Origin: CAIWHR01 sp963726775
GTDB taxonomy: Bacteria > Pseudomonadota > Gammaproteobacteria > Burkholderiales > Casimicrobiaceae
Reading direction: 5' to 3'
Length of the DNA stretch: 64,000 nucleotides
Assembly (NCBI GenBank): GCA_963726775.1
Contig: CAVSDL010000001.1
Location: 372,001-436,000 of the forward strand
Shown here: positions 10,708 to 19,187 of the stretch, piece after piece
How the letters are laid out: each line of letters begins with the position of its first letter
How positions within the stretch are numbered: position 1 is the first letter of the stretch
Notes under the pieces: model-generated
Seen by the model: only the letters and a program-made list of their open reading frames with translations
What the model was told of the DNA's origin: nothing
Database searches by the model: none
Made by a program: the position numbers and the translations under genes

Positions 10708-10720
10708 GCCTATCATAGGC
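10708..10720. promoter_or_regulatory. Short palindrome with -10-like core upstream of the secreted-protein gene
   Basis: GCCTAT-C-ATAGGC is a perfect 6-bp inverted repeat. On the minus strand it contains TATGAT, a plausible -10 box for the leftward gene that starts at 10648. No convincing -35 box at 16-18 bases, so it may need an activator, or the palindrome may be an operator. Confidence 0.3.
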
Positions 10721-10907
10721 CAATGTGACTCGGCCAACGGAGGTATTGTGTTGCCCGGACTTTGTCGTTGAATTAACCGCTTCCAAGCTCAAACCGGCGC
10801 GGTCTGTCGGCGCGAATCCCCATTGGGACGCCTCAAACGCGGAAGCGTTCGAAGTCAGCGGGGATAACAAGCAGAGATCTTTCTGTGATCTCCGTGGTTC
10901 AGGAATT

Positions 10908-13679
10908 TCAGTGCGCCTGCTCCCAGTTGGCGCCCGATCCGACATCGACGACGAGCGGCACCGACAGCAGGGCCACGCCTTCCATCCGTTGCGGCAACTC
11001 CGCCTTGACTTGCGCAAACTCGTCGTGCGGCACTTCGAGCACCAGCTCATCGTGAACTTGCAGGACCAGCTTCGTTCCGAGCTTCTCGCGGTCAAGCCAT
11101 CCCTGCACCGCAATCATCGCCAGCTTGATCAGGTCCGCCGCGGTGCCCTGCATCGGTGCGTTGATCGCCGCGCGCTCTGCGCCGGCGCGCCGCGGACCAC
11201 CCGCTGCGTTGATGTCGGGCAGCCACAGCCGCCTCCCGAACACCGTCTCGACGTACCCATGCTCGCGCGCGAACTCGCGCGTTTGCCGCATGTATTGCGC
11301 AACACCCGGATACCGCAGGAAGTATTTGTCGATGAACTGCTGCGCGGCGCCGCGTTCGATGCCGAGCTGCTGCGCCAACCCGAAAGCTCCCATTCCGTAG
11401 ATCAGCCCGAAGTTGACCGCCTTGATGTAACGGCGCTGATCGGTCGTCACTTGCTGCACCGGAATGCCGAAGATGTCCGCGGCCGTTGCCTTGTGGATGT
11501 CGGCGCCTTCGTGAAACGCCTTGACCAGCGCCGGGTCGCCCGAGAGATGGGCCATGATCCGCAACTCGACCTGCGAATAGTCGGCGGAGACGACAACATG
11601 TCCCGGGGGTGCGACGAATGCCTCGCGGATGCGGCGGCCCTCGGCGGTGCGCACCGGGATGTTCTGGAGGTTGGGGTCGCTGGAGGCAAGCCGCCCCGTC
11701 ACCGCCGTCGCCTGGCTGAACGTCGTGTGCACCCGGCCGGTGCGGGCGTTCACCATCTGCGGCAATTTGTCCGTGTAGGTGGACTTCAGCTTGGACAGCG
11801 TCCGATGCTCCAGCAGCACCTTGGGCAGCGGATAGTCGGCAGCGAGTTCCGTCAGCACTTCCTCGTCGGTGGAAGGTTGCCCGGTCGCCGTCTTGCGCAG
11901 CGTGGGCAGCTTCATCTTCTGGAACAGAATCTCGCCGAGCTGCTTCGGCGACGCGAGGTTGAATGGCTGACCTGCCAGCTGATACGCCTGCTGCTCCAGC
12001 GCAAATGCCTTTTCCCCGAGTTCGCGGCTCTGCACGGCAAGGAGCGCGGCATCGATCATCACCCCCTCCCGCTCCATCCGGAACAGTATTTCGCGCACCG
12101 GCAATTCGATTGCCGTGTAGACGTGGTCAAGCCGGGGCTCTGCACTGATGTGCTGGCCGAGGTGACGATGCAATTGCAGCGTTACGTCGGCGTCCTCGGC
12201 CGAGTACGCGGTGGCGCCGGCGATGTCCACCTGGTCGAAACCGATCTGCCTGGCGCCCTTGCCGGCGACCTCGGCATAGGTGATGGTCTTCACGCCGAGA
12301 TGCCGCCACGCGAGATTGTCCATGTCGTGAGGCTTGTGCGCTTCCAGCACATAGCTTTCGAGCAACGTGTCGTGCGCAACACCGGCGAGGGTCAATCCGT
12401 GGTTGGCGAGCACGTGTTGGTCGTACTTGAGATTCTGACCGAGCTTTTTCTTCGCCGGGTCGGCGAGCCACGACGCGAGGCGTGCCAGCACGTCGCCAAG
12501 CGGCAATTGTTCCGCCACCCCCGGATAGCGATGCGCAAGCGGGATGTAGCAGGCATGCCCCGGCTCGATCGCGAACGACAGGCCCACGATCTTTGCCTGC
12601 ATCGGATCGAGGCTCGTCGTCTCGGTGTCGAGGCACACGAGGTCCGCGGACTCGATCGCGCTCATCCAACGGTCGAATGCCGCGAGATCGAGAACGGATT
12701 CGTAGTGGCGCGCGACCGCCGGCGGCAGGTCCGCCGGGAATGCCGCGGCAGGCTGGCTCGCGTCCGCAAAGGTCCGCGTATCCTGACGCGACGCGCGGTC
12801 GGCGATTGCACCGGCGGCATCGGATTTCGTGGAGCCGTCCTCGACGTCACGCAGCCAGCTCTTGAACTCGAAGCGTTCGTACAGTGCCTTCAGCTTGGCT
12901 TTGTCCATCGGACCGGGCGCGAGCTCGTTCGGCGTGAGGTCGAGCGCGCAGTCGGTCTTGACGGTGAGGAGCCGCCTGCCCATGGGTAGCCAGTCGAGCG
13001 TTGCGCGCAGATTCTCGCCCACGACTCCGGGGATCTCGCTCGCGTGTGCGACCACTCCGTCGAGCGTGCCGTACTGATGCAGCCACTTGACGGCGGTCTT
13101 CGGGCCCACTTTCGGGACGCCGGGCACGTTATCGACGACGTCGCCGGTAAGCGTGAGCAGATCGAGCACCTGGTCGGCGCGCACGCCGAATTTCGCGACG
13201 ACACCCGTCTCGTCAAGCGTCTCGTTGCTCATCGTGTTGACCAGCGTGATGCCCGGCCGCACGAGCTGCGCCAAGTCCTTGTCCGAAGTCGAGACCACGC
13301 AGTCGATTCCGGCGCCCGCGGCCTTCGTGGCGAGCGTGCCGATCACGTCGTCGGCCTCCACGCCGTCGATCATCAACAGCGGCCAGCCATGGGCACGGAC
13401 CAGCTCGTGCAGCGGCCCGATCTGCCGGACGAGATCGTCGGGCATCGGAGGCCGCTGCGCCTTGTACGCGGGATACCAATCGTCGCGAAAGGTCTTGCCG
13501 GGCGCGTCGAAGACAACAGCGAAGTAGTCGGGCTTGCTGTCTTCCGCTATCCTGCGCAGCATGGACACGACACCGCGCAGTGCACCCGTGGGCTCGCCCT
13601 GCGATGTGCGCAGATCCGGCAACGCGTGGAACGCGCGATAAAGATAGGACGAACCATCCACCAGGACGAGCGTAGGCAT
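10908..13679 (-). CDS. polA: DNA polymerase I
   Basis: 923 residues, the full three-domain enzyme for Okazaki-fragment processing and repair synthesis. The 5'-nuclease domain opens LVLVDGSSYLYRAFHALP. The 3'-5' exonuclease keeps its DTETTSLDP motif, so proofreading should be active. The polymerase domain has motif A (SADYSQVELRIMAHLSGD, near residue 698), motif B (RRYIKAVNFGLIYGMG) and motif C (LQVHDELVLEV). The start is fixed by the conserved N-terminus. Its ATG overlaps the ATG of the divergent LOG-family gene by two bases, so the polA promoter and ribosome-binding site must lie inside that gene. Confidence 0.98.
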   Translation of the reverse strand: MPTLVLVDGSSYLYRAFHALPDLRTSQGEPTGALRGVVSMLRRIAEDSKPDYFAVVFDAPGKTFRDDWYPAYKAQRPPMPDDLVRQIGPLHELVRAHGWPLLMIDGVEADDVIGTLATKAAGAGIDCVVSTSDKDLAQLVRPGITLVNTMSNETLDETGVVAKFGVRADQVLDLLTLTGDVVDNVPGVPKVGPKTAVKWLHQYGTLDGVVAHASEIPGVVGENLRATLDWLPMGRRLLTVKTDCALDLTPNELAPGPMDKAKLKALYERFEFKSWLRDVEDGSTKSDAAGAIADRASRQDTRTFADASQPAAAFPADLPPAVARHYESVLDLAAFDRWMSAIESADLVCLDTETTSLDPMQAKIVGLSFAIEPGHACYIPLAHRYPGVAEQLPLGDVLARLASWLADPAKKKLGQNLKYDQHVLANHGLTLAGVAHDTLLESYVLEAHKPHDMDNLAWRHLGVKTITYAEVAGKGARQIGFDQVDIAGATAYSAEDADVTLQLHRHLGQHISAEPRLDHVYTAIELPVREILFRMEREGVMIDAALLAVQSRELGEKAFALEQQAYQLAGQPFNLASPKQLGEILFQKMKLPTLRKTATGQPSTDEEVLTELAADYPLPKVLLEHRTLSKLKSTYTDKLPQMVNARTGRVHTTFSQATAVTGRLASSDPNLQNIPVRTAEGRRIREAFVAPPGHVVVSADYSQVELRIMAHLSGDPALVKAFHEGADIHKATAADIFGIPVQQVTTDQRRYIKAVNFGLIYGMGAFGLAQQLGIERGAAQQFIDKYFLRYPGVAQYMRQTREFAREHGYVETVFGRRLWLPDINAAGGPRRAGAERAAINAPMQGTAADLIKLAMIAVQGWLDREKLGTKLVLQVHDELVLEVPHDEFAQVKAELPQRMEGVALLSVPLVVDVGSGANWEQAH

Positions 13680-14403
13680 GACTCAGACCAGCAAGATTCC
13701 GGAACTCATCGATCCGCAGGCGATGTACACAAGCAACGGGCAGGAGGCCTGGCGGGTGCTGGGGATTATGGCAGAGTTCGCCGCCGCGACCGAGCGCTTG
13801 CGCGGCCTGCGGCCCGCGGTCTCGATGTTCGGAAGCGCGCGCATCAAAGCAGGGCACCCGTACTACGAAAAGACCGAGAAGATCGCGCGCCTCTTGTCGG
13901 ATGCAGGCTTTTCCGTAATCTCCGGCGGCGGCCCGGGCCTGATGGAAGCCGCAAACCGCGGTGCGTTCGCGGGCAGATCTCCCGCGATCGGCCTCAACAT
14001 CCTGTTGCCTCGTGAAAAAGGCGGCAACGCGTACCAGGATGTGAGCTTCGACTTCCGTTACTTCTTCGCGCGCAAAATGATGTTCGTCCGCTTCGCGTCG
14101 GCGTACGTGGTGCTGCCGGGCGGATTTGGCACGCTCGACGAGCTGTCCGAGTGCCTGACACTCGTGCAGACCGGCAAGAGCCGAAAAATACCGATCATCC
14201 TCGTCGGCGGCGATTTCTGGCGCGGCTTCGTCGACTGGGTGCGCGACAAGCTGGCCGGTGAAGGCATGATCGGCGAAAGGGACCTCGACCTGATGCAGGT
14301 CATCGAAGAGCCTGAAGCGATAGTGGAAGCGATATTCCACTTCTATGAAAATCGTGGCTTCCACCCGACCCGGGCGGAGCGCGAGACGATGCTCAACCTC
14401 TGA
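13678..14403 (+). CDS. LOG-family (lysine decarboxylase-like) nucleotide-processing protein
   Basis: 241-residue Rossmann-fold protein. Motifs SMFGSARI, SGGGPGLMEAANRGA and LPGGFGTLDELSE are those of the LOG/TIGR00730 family; GGG-PG and PGG-GT-E form the nucleotide-monophosphate site. Characterised members release cytokinin-type bases from nucleoside monophosphates or act as AMP/pyrimidine nucleosidases; the substrate here is unknown. ATG 13678 shares the CATG with the polA start; ATG 13723, with AGG six bases before it, is an alternative that would leave 43 bases between the genes. The reading frame is open and looks conserved from 13678. Confidence 0.85.
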   Translation: MTQTSKIPELIDPQAMYTSNGQEAWRVLGIMAEFAAATERLRGLRPAVSMFGSARIKAGHPYYEKTEKIARLLSDAGFSVISGGGPGLMEAANRGAFAGRSPAIGLNILLPREKGGNAYQDVSFDFRYFFARKMMFVRFASAYVVLPGGFGTLDELSECLTLVQTGKSRKIPIILVGGDFWRGFVDWVRDKLAGEGMIGERDLDLMQVIEEPEAIVEAIFHFYENRGFHPTRAERETMLNL

Positions 14404-14731
14404 CCGGGAGCGCGCCCGATTTCGGTGAAGGCTAACGTACGGCGCAGCCGGACGTTAAGCGAGCGCGCAGGCGCGAGCGGCCGGAGCCAATCGCCGCCCT
14501 GATCCGACACGGGCGGGACGTTGAACGACGCTCGCCGCATAGGTCCAGCGACCAAACGCTGCACGACACCCTCCGACGCCACCGCGAGCACCCGCTCTGT
14601 TAAAATTGGCGCCTGAAGGCCCGGATCGGAAATTCACGTCAAGGTCTGTTTCGGGTTATTTTTTCGTATCGAGCTGATTCCCTGGTGCGCAGGTGTGCCT
14701 CTGGCGGCGCGAAACCGCACGCCACGATCCG
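14404..14731 (+). other. Leader region before thrB
   Basis: 328 bases without a gene. It holds one AT-rich patch, GTTAAAATTGG around 14600, that could be a -10 region, and a T-run (TTATTTTTTCG) around 14657-14667. I see no strong -35 box and no convincing hairpin before the T-run. Probably carries the promoter of thrB. Confidence 0.45.
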
Positions 14732-15724
14732 ATGTCTGTCTATACCCTCGTCTCCAAGGAAGAACTCGAAGGATGGCTCGCCCGGTATGCGGCCGGCTCG
14801 CTTGTCGAACAGACTCCGATTTCGGCGGGCATCGAGAACACCAATTACTTCGTCACGACAACGACGGGTCGATGGGTGCTCACGCTTTACGAGCGCCTTC
14901 CCGCCGCCGAGCTTCCGTTCTACCTGAATCTGATGGCGCACCTGTCGCGCGCCGGTGTCGAGTGCCCCGCCCCATTGCCCGACCGGACGGGCGCGCTGTT
15001 CAGCCTTCTAAACGGCAAGCCCGCGGGTCTCGTCACCCGCGTCGACGGGGCGCCGATCCACGAACCCGACGTCGCCCACTGCGCCGCGGTAGGCGCCGCG
15101 CTCGGCCGTCTGCACCTTGTATCGGCCACCTATCGCACGCGCCTCGCCAATCGGCGCGGCCCGAGCTGGTGGCGGCAGGCGGCAAGAGCGGTGCGAGGAC
15201 AGCTCGACGCCACCCAGAACGATCTCCTCGCCGCGGAACTCAGGATCCAGACGGGCTTCGGCAAGAGCAACATGCCCAAGGGCGCGATTCACGGCGACCT
15301 CTTCTGCGACAACGTCCTCTTCGTCGGCAATCGCGTATCCGGCATCATCGACTTCGGATTCGCGGCGACGGATTTTCTCGCCTATGACCTCGCGATCACC
15401 GTCAACGACTGGTGCGTCGTCAAGGATGGAGACGCAATGAAGGGGGCGCTCGTGTCCGAACTCGTCAACGCGCTCGTGGGTGCCTATCAGCGGGTGCGCC
15501 CGCTGACGATCGACGAGCGTACCCAGTGGCCGACTCTGCTGCGCGCCGCCGCGCTGCGCTTTTGGCTTTCACGGCTATACGATCTCCACCTGCCGCGGCC
15601 CGGCGAGCTCGTGCACGCGCACGATCCCGCGCACTTCGAGCGCATCCTGCTCGAGCGCATTGCACATCCATCTCGCCTGCCGGACGGTACAAGCGGCGCG
15701 CCAACGGCGATCGCGGCATCATGA
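14732..15724 (+). CDS. thrB: Homoserine kinase (APH-type ThrB)
   Basis: Phosphorylates L-homoserine in threonine synthesis. 330 residues of the aminoglycoside-phosphotransferase-like type used by betaproteobacteria and pseudomonads rather than the GHMP type. It starts MSVYTLVSKEELEGWLARY, has SAGIENTNYFV, the catalytic loop IHGDLFCDNVLF and the metal-binding IIDFGFA. ATG 14732 is the family start. Its TGA stop overlaps the next ATG as ATGA, which begins the tandem repeat at 15721. Confidence 0.93.
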   Translation: MSVYTLVSKEELEGWLARYAAGSLVEQTPISAGIENTNYFVTTTTGRWVLTLYERLPAAELPFYLNLMAHLSRAGVECPAPLPDRTGALFSLLNGKPAGLVTRVDGAPIHEPDVAHCAAVGAALGRLHLVSATYRTRLANRRGPSWWRQAARAVRGQLDATQNDLLAAELRIQTGFGKSNMPKGAIHGDLFCDNVLFVGNRVSGIIDFGFAATDFLAYDLAITVNDWCVVKDGDAMKGALVSELVNALVGAYQRVRPLTIDERTQWPTLLRAAALRFWLSRLYDLHLPRPGELVHAHDPAHFERILLERIAHPSRLPDGTSGAPTAIAAS

Positions 15725-15875
15725 GCCCTCCGCGCGGCCGCCCGAAGGAGGGCTCGCTCCCGCCTGGCGGGAAGGCGCGCAGCGCCAAGGGTGCCCACAT
15801 GAGCCCTCCGCGCAGCCGCCCGAAGGAGGGCTCGCTCCCGCTTAGGCTGAAGGCGCGCAGCGCCAAGGGTGTCCG
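15721..15875 (+). repeat. Two tandem 78-bp REP-like repeats between thrB and the BPSS1780 gene
   Basis: Unit 1 is 15721-15798 (78 bp); unit 2 is 15799-15875 (77 bp before the next gene's ATG). About 8 substitutions separate them, mostly in one central 10-base stretch. Each begins ATGAGCCCTCC. Each holds a 9-bp inverted repeat GAGCCCTCC/GGAGGGCTC (15723-15731 with 15747-15755; 15801-15809 with 15825-15833) and a smaller GGCGC-GCA-GCGCC palindrome. Unit 1 also has TCCCGCC/GCGGGA. The structure resembles repetitive extragenic palindromes. Confidence 0.85.
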
Positions 15876-15879
15876 ATGA
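15721..15879 (+). CDS. 52-codon reading frame through the tandem repeat, overlap-coupled at both ends
   Basis: 78 bp equals 26 codons, so the repeat reads open through both units. Each repeat peptide begins MSPPR-RPKEGSLP and ends KARSAKG. The ATG overlaps the thrB TGA (ATGA at 15721-15724) and its own TGA overlaps the ATG of the next gene (ATGA at 15876-15879). This gives an unbroken translational-coupling chain thrB - repeat - membrane protein. A functional peptide is doubtful; the frame may be selected only because it keeps ribosomes moving to the next start. Confidence 0.4.
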   Translation: MSPPRGRPKEGSLPPGGKARSAKGAHMSPPRSRPKEGSLPLRLKARSAKGVR

Positions 15880-16706
15880 GCGTCCTGCCCGCCGCCGTTT
15901 CGTTTGCCCGCCATCCGGCAAGCCACGGCGTCGTGTGGCTCAAGGAAGCCTGGGCGATGCTGTCCGCGGCGCGCGTGCCTTGGCTGTTGATGCTGCTTTC
16001 GTACTACGTGATACAGATCGTCGTCGGATACATTCCCGTCGTCGGGCCGCTCGTGCTCATGGCCTTGCGTCCGGTATTCACTGTCGGGTTTCTCGCGGCG
16101 GCATGGAGCCAGGAACGCGGCGCGACGCCCGAGATTCGGCACCTGTTTCGCGGATTTGGCGCCAACCTGTGGGCACTGATTCCGATCGGCGTTTTCATGA
16201 TAGTCGGAACGACGCTCGCCATATTTGCGACGATGGCGGTCGACGGCGGCCTGCTGCTGGAGGCGATCGCGACCAACAAGCCGCTGGAGGATGCGCTCTC
16301 CGGCGACCAGATCGAACTCGCGATGCTGTTCGCAACGGCGTGTGCGCTGCCGGTCGTGCTCGCCGTGTGGTTTGCACCTGCGCTGGTCGTCTTCAACAGC
16401 TGCGGCACGAAACAAGCACTCGTCACGAGCCTGCGTGCCGCGCTCGCCAACTGGAGGCCGGTCGCGATCTACGCTCTCCTGCTGCTAGTCTTCGGGGGGA
16501 TCGCGCCGGCGCTCGCCGTCAAGCTGATCGCGCTCGCGCTTCCGCCGGTAGCTGCGCGCATCGTCGTCGCGATGACCGTTGTCCCCTACGTATTTCTCTT
16601 TATCGCCGCACAGGCGATCTCGGACTACGTCAGCTATCGCGACATCTTCCACGCGGACCGAGGACCGGCGCCGCCGGACGAGCCGGAACCGGATGCCCCG
16701 GCATGA
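15876..16706 (+). CDS. BPSS1780-family integral membrane protein
   Basis: 276-residue membrane protein of unknown function, same family as 5048-5854. The signature GVVWLKEAWAMLSAARVPWL is near residue 18, followed by about six hydrophobic segments (for example LVLMALRPVFTVGFLAAAW and FATACALPVVLAVWFAPALV) and the family ending QAISDYVSYRDIFHAD plus an acidic proline-rich tail. It starts with ATGAGC, the same six bases that begin each repeat unit, and is translationally coupled to the frame through that repeat. Position between thrB and uvrD is common in betaproteobacteria. Confidence 0.8.
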   Translation: MSVLPAAVSFARHPASHGVVWLKEAWAMLSAARVPWLLMLLSYYVIQIVVGYIPVVGPLVLMALRPVFTVGFLAAAWSQERGATPEIRHLFRGFGANLWALIPIGVFMIVGTTLAIFATMAVDGGLLLEAIATNKPLEDALSGDQIELAMLFATACALPVVLAVWFAPALVVFNSCGTKQALVTSLRAALANWRPVAIYALLLLVFGGIAPALAVKLIALALPPVAARIVVAMTVVPYVFLFIAAQAISDYVSYRDIFHADRGPAPPDEPEPDAPA

Positions 16707-16796
16707 GCGCGCGCGGGCAACGGTCGGCCAAGGCCAAGACTCCTGACCGCCAGCTGCCGGAACCCAATTCGCCACATCGACCCAACAGCGGCCCGT

Positions 16797-19070
16797 TCAG
16801 GCCGCTTCCAGATTCGCGTACTCCAGCGCCAGCCATTTCGCCCCCGCATCGCGGAAGTTGACCTGGACGCGCGCGTCGGCGCCACGACCTTCGGCGTCGA
16901 TGATGATGCCGAGGCCGAATTTCGCGTGGCGCACGCTCTGCCCGATGCGCCAGCCGGGGCCGGCACCTGAGCTCCCGCGCGGCGCAGTCGAGGACGACGA
17001 GATCTCGGCCCACGCCGATGCCGCGCGCCGTCCCGGGCCCCACTCCGCCGTGTCGACATCCACGGCGCCATGCATCGACTGCCGTCCCCTGGGGGACAGC
17101 CACTGGATCATCTCGCGCGGCACCTCGTCCAGAAAGCGCGACGCGATGTTGTAGCGAACCTGGCCGTGCAGCATCCGGCTCTGCGCGTGGGTGAGGTAGA
17201 GGCGGCGCCTGGCGCGGGTGATTGCGACATACATCAGGCGCCGCTCCTCCTCGACACCATCGAATTCGGAGCGGCTGTTCTCATGCGGGAAGAGCCCTTC
17301 CTCGAGTCCGGTGACGAACACCGTGTGGAACTCCAGCCCCTTCGCCGAATGCACCGTCATCAGCTGCAACGCGGGACGTCCTTCTGCCTCCTGCGTCTCG
17401 CCCGCTTCCAGCGCGGCGTGGGCAAGGAAAGCGGTCAGCGGATCCGCGGCTCCGGCTTGCGCCGCGTCCTCGCCCGGGCTTCCGGAGGCAATGGGAGCGT
17501 CGACGGCAAGGTCGGCCTCGCGCACGAAGCCGTCCGCTGCGCTCACGAGTTCCTCGAGATTGTCGACCCTGTCCTGCCCGTCTTTTTCGGTCCTGTAGTG
17601 GGCCGCCAGGCCCGACGCGGCAAGGACATGTTCGACCGTCTCGGGCAACTGCAGTCCGGCCGTCGCCGCGCGCATCGACAGGACGAGCTTCACGAACGCG
17701 GCGATGCTCGTTCCTGCCTTGCCCCCGATAGCGCCGGCGCAGGCGGCCTGCCACAGGCTCGTGCCCTGCCCGCGCGCGGCGTCCTGCAGCGATTCCAGCG
17801 TCCGTGCGCCGATTCCACGCGGCGGGAAGTTGACGACGCGAAGAAGGGCACCATCATCGTCGTGCGATGCAAGGAGCCGCAGGTATCCGAGCGCATGCTT
17901 CACTTCGGCGCGCTCGAAAAAGCGCAGCCCGCCGTACACGCGATACGGCACGCCCGCGTTGAACAGCGCGTGCTCGAGCACCCGTGACTGCGCGTTCGAG
18001 CGATAGAGCGCGGCGACTTCGGACAGCGCGAGACCGTCGCCGGCGAGGCCTTTGGCGACGTCGACGATGAATGCGGCCTCGTCGATGTCGGAAGGAGCGG
18101 CGAATCCGCGCACGGGTTCGCCCTTGCCTTCGCTGGTCCACAGGTTCTTGCCAAGCCGCGTCTGGTTGTGTCTGATCAGCACGTTGGCCGCATCGAGGAT
18201 GTGGCCGTGCGACCGGTAGTTCCGCTCGAGCTTGATGAGGGAGGCGGGAACCTCGGCGGTCCCGAAGTCACGTTCGAAGTGCTGCATGTTTGCGACATTT
18301 GCACCGCGAAACGCATAGATCGACTGGTCGTCGTCGCCCACCGCGAACACCGCTGCGTGCGGGCCCGTCAAGAGCCGCAACCACTTGTATTGAAGCACGT
18401 TGGTGTCCTGGAACTCGTCGACCAGCAGGTGCGAGAAGCGGCGTCGGTAATGCTCGCGGATGCCGTCGTTGCCGGCGAGCAGTTCGTGGCTCCGCAGCAG
18501 AAGTTCCGCGAAGTCGACCACGCCTTCGCGCTGGCACATGGCCTCGTAGAGCGCGTAGTGATCGGTCAGCCGCCGCGTGAACTCGTCGCTCGCCTCGACC
18601 TGGTTCGGACGCAGGCCCTCTTCCTTGGCGCCCGAAATGAAACTCTGCAGCTGGCGCGGCGGAAAGCGCTCTTCGTCGATGCCGTGCGCCTTGGACAGGC
18701 GCTTGACGAGCGCGAGCTGGTCCTGGGTATCCATGATCTGGAAGAGCTGCGGCAGGTTCGCATCGCGGAAGTGCGCGCGCAGCATCCGGTTGCAAAGGCC
18801 GTGGAACGTCCCAATCCACATTCCCCGCGTATGCACGGGCGTCATCGCGCTCAAACGCGTCAGCATTTCCTTCGCGGCCTTGTTCGTGAACGTCACGGCG
18901 AGTATCGACAGCGGTGACGCCTGCCCGGTCGCGAGCAGCCACGCGATCCGCGTCGTCAGCACGCGCGTCTTGCCGCTGCCTGCGCCCGCGAGGATCAGCG
19001 CCGATCGATGCGGCAAGGTGACGGCGGCGAGCTGTTCCGGATTGAGGTCTTGAAGGAGAGGAGAGGCCAT
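16797..19070 (-). CDS. uvrD: DNA helicase II (UvrD)
   Basis: 757-residue superfamily 1A 3'-5' helicase for nucleotide excision and mismatch repair. Walker A is AGAGSGKTRVL near residue 30. Walker B is LLVDEFQDTN. Motif III is AVGDDDQSIYAFRGAN, motif IV LERNYRSHG, and motif V/VI is seen in LMTVHSAKGLEFHTVFVTG and EERRLMYVAITRARRRLYL. The C-terminus (IGQSVRHAKFGLGIIIDAEG) is the Tudor-like domain typical of UvrD rather than Rep. ATG 19070 is chosen because the helicase core begins there; longer in-frame starts would run over the divergent argA promoter. Confidence 0.95.
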   Translation of the reverse strand: MASPLLQDLNPEQLAAVTLPHRSALILAGAGSGKTRVLTTRIAWLLATGQASPLSILAVTFTNKAAKEMLTRLSAMTPVHTRGMWIGTFHGLCNRMLRAHFRDANLPQLFQIMDTQDQLALVKRLSKAHGIDEERFPPRQLQSFISGAKEEGLRPNQVEASDEFTRRLTDHYALYEAMCQREGVVDFAELLLRSHELLAGNDGIREHYRRRFSHLLVDEFQDTNVLQYKWLRLLTGPHAAVFAVGDDDQSIYAFRGANVANMQHFERDFGTAEVPASLIKLERNYRSHGHILDAANVLIRHNQTRLGKNLWTSEGKGEPVRGFAAPSDIDEAAFIVDVAKGLAGDGLALSEVAALYRSNAQSRVLEHALFNAGVPYRVYGGLRFFERAEVKHALGYLRLLASHDDDGALLRVVNFPPRGIGARTLESLQDAARGQGTSLWQAACAGAIGGKAGTSIAAFVKLVLSMRAATAGLQLPETVEHVLAASGLAAHYRTEKDGQDRVDNLEELVSAADGFVREADLAVDAPIASGSPGEDAAQAGAADPLTAFLAHAALEAGETQEAEGRPALQLMTVHSAKGLEFHTVFVTGLEEGLFPHENSRSEFDGVEEERRLMYVAITRARRRLYLTHAQSRMLHGQVRYNIASRFLDEVPREMIQWLSPRGRQSMHGAVDVDTAEWGPGRRAASAWAEISSSSTAPRGSSGAGPGWRIGQSVRHAKFGLGIIIDAEGRGADARVQVNFRDAGAKWLALEYANLEAA

Positions 19071-19120
19071 GGCGGGCGCGAACAGGTCGGCCGGTGCCGC
19101 AGGTTCGCGCGGCCAATGCG

Positions 19121-19150
19121 GATTATAAGGTCCGGGCGAGCGGTATAATC
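19121..19150. promoter_or_regulatory. Divergent -10 boxes of uvrD and argA as an inverted repeat
   Basis: GATTATA (19121-19127) and TATAATC (19144-19150) are a perfect 7-bp inverted repeat 16 bases apart. Each contains TATAAT in the correct orientation: plus strand 19144-19149 for argA, minus strand 19127-19122 for uvrD. Each box sits about where the other promoter's -35 would be, so the two promoters should exclude each other. Neither has a good -35 sequence. Confidence 0.6.
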
Positions 19151-19187
19151 GGTCGACCGCTACCTTTGCCGTGCGAACCCGCGCCCG

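Noticed and set aside
10725..12989. A 754-codon open frame antisense to polA
   Set aside because: Shadow of the polymerase coding frame; low-complexity Arg/His/Leu-rich translation with no domain.
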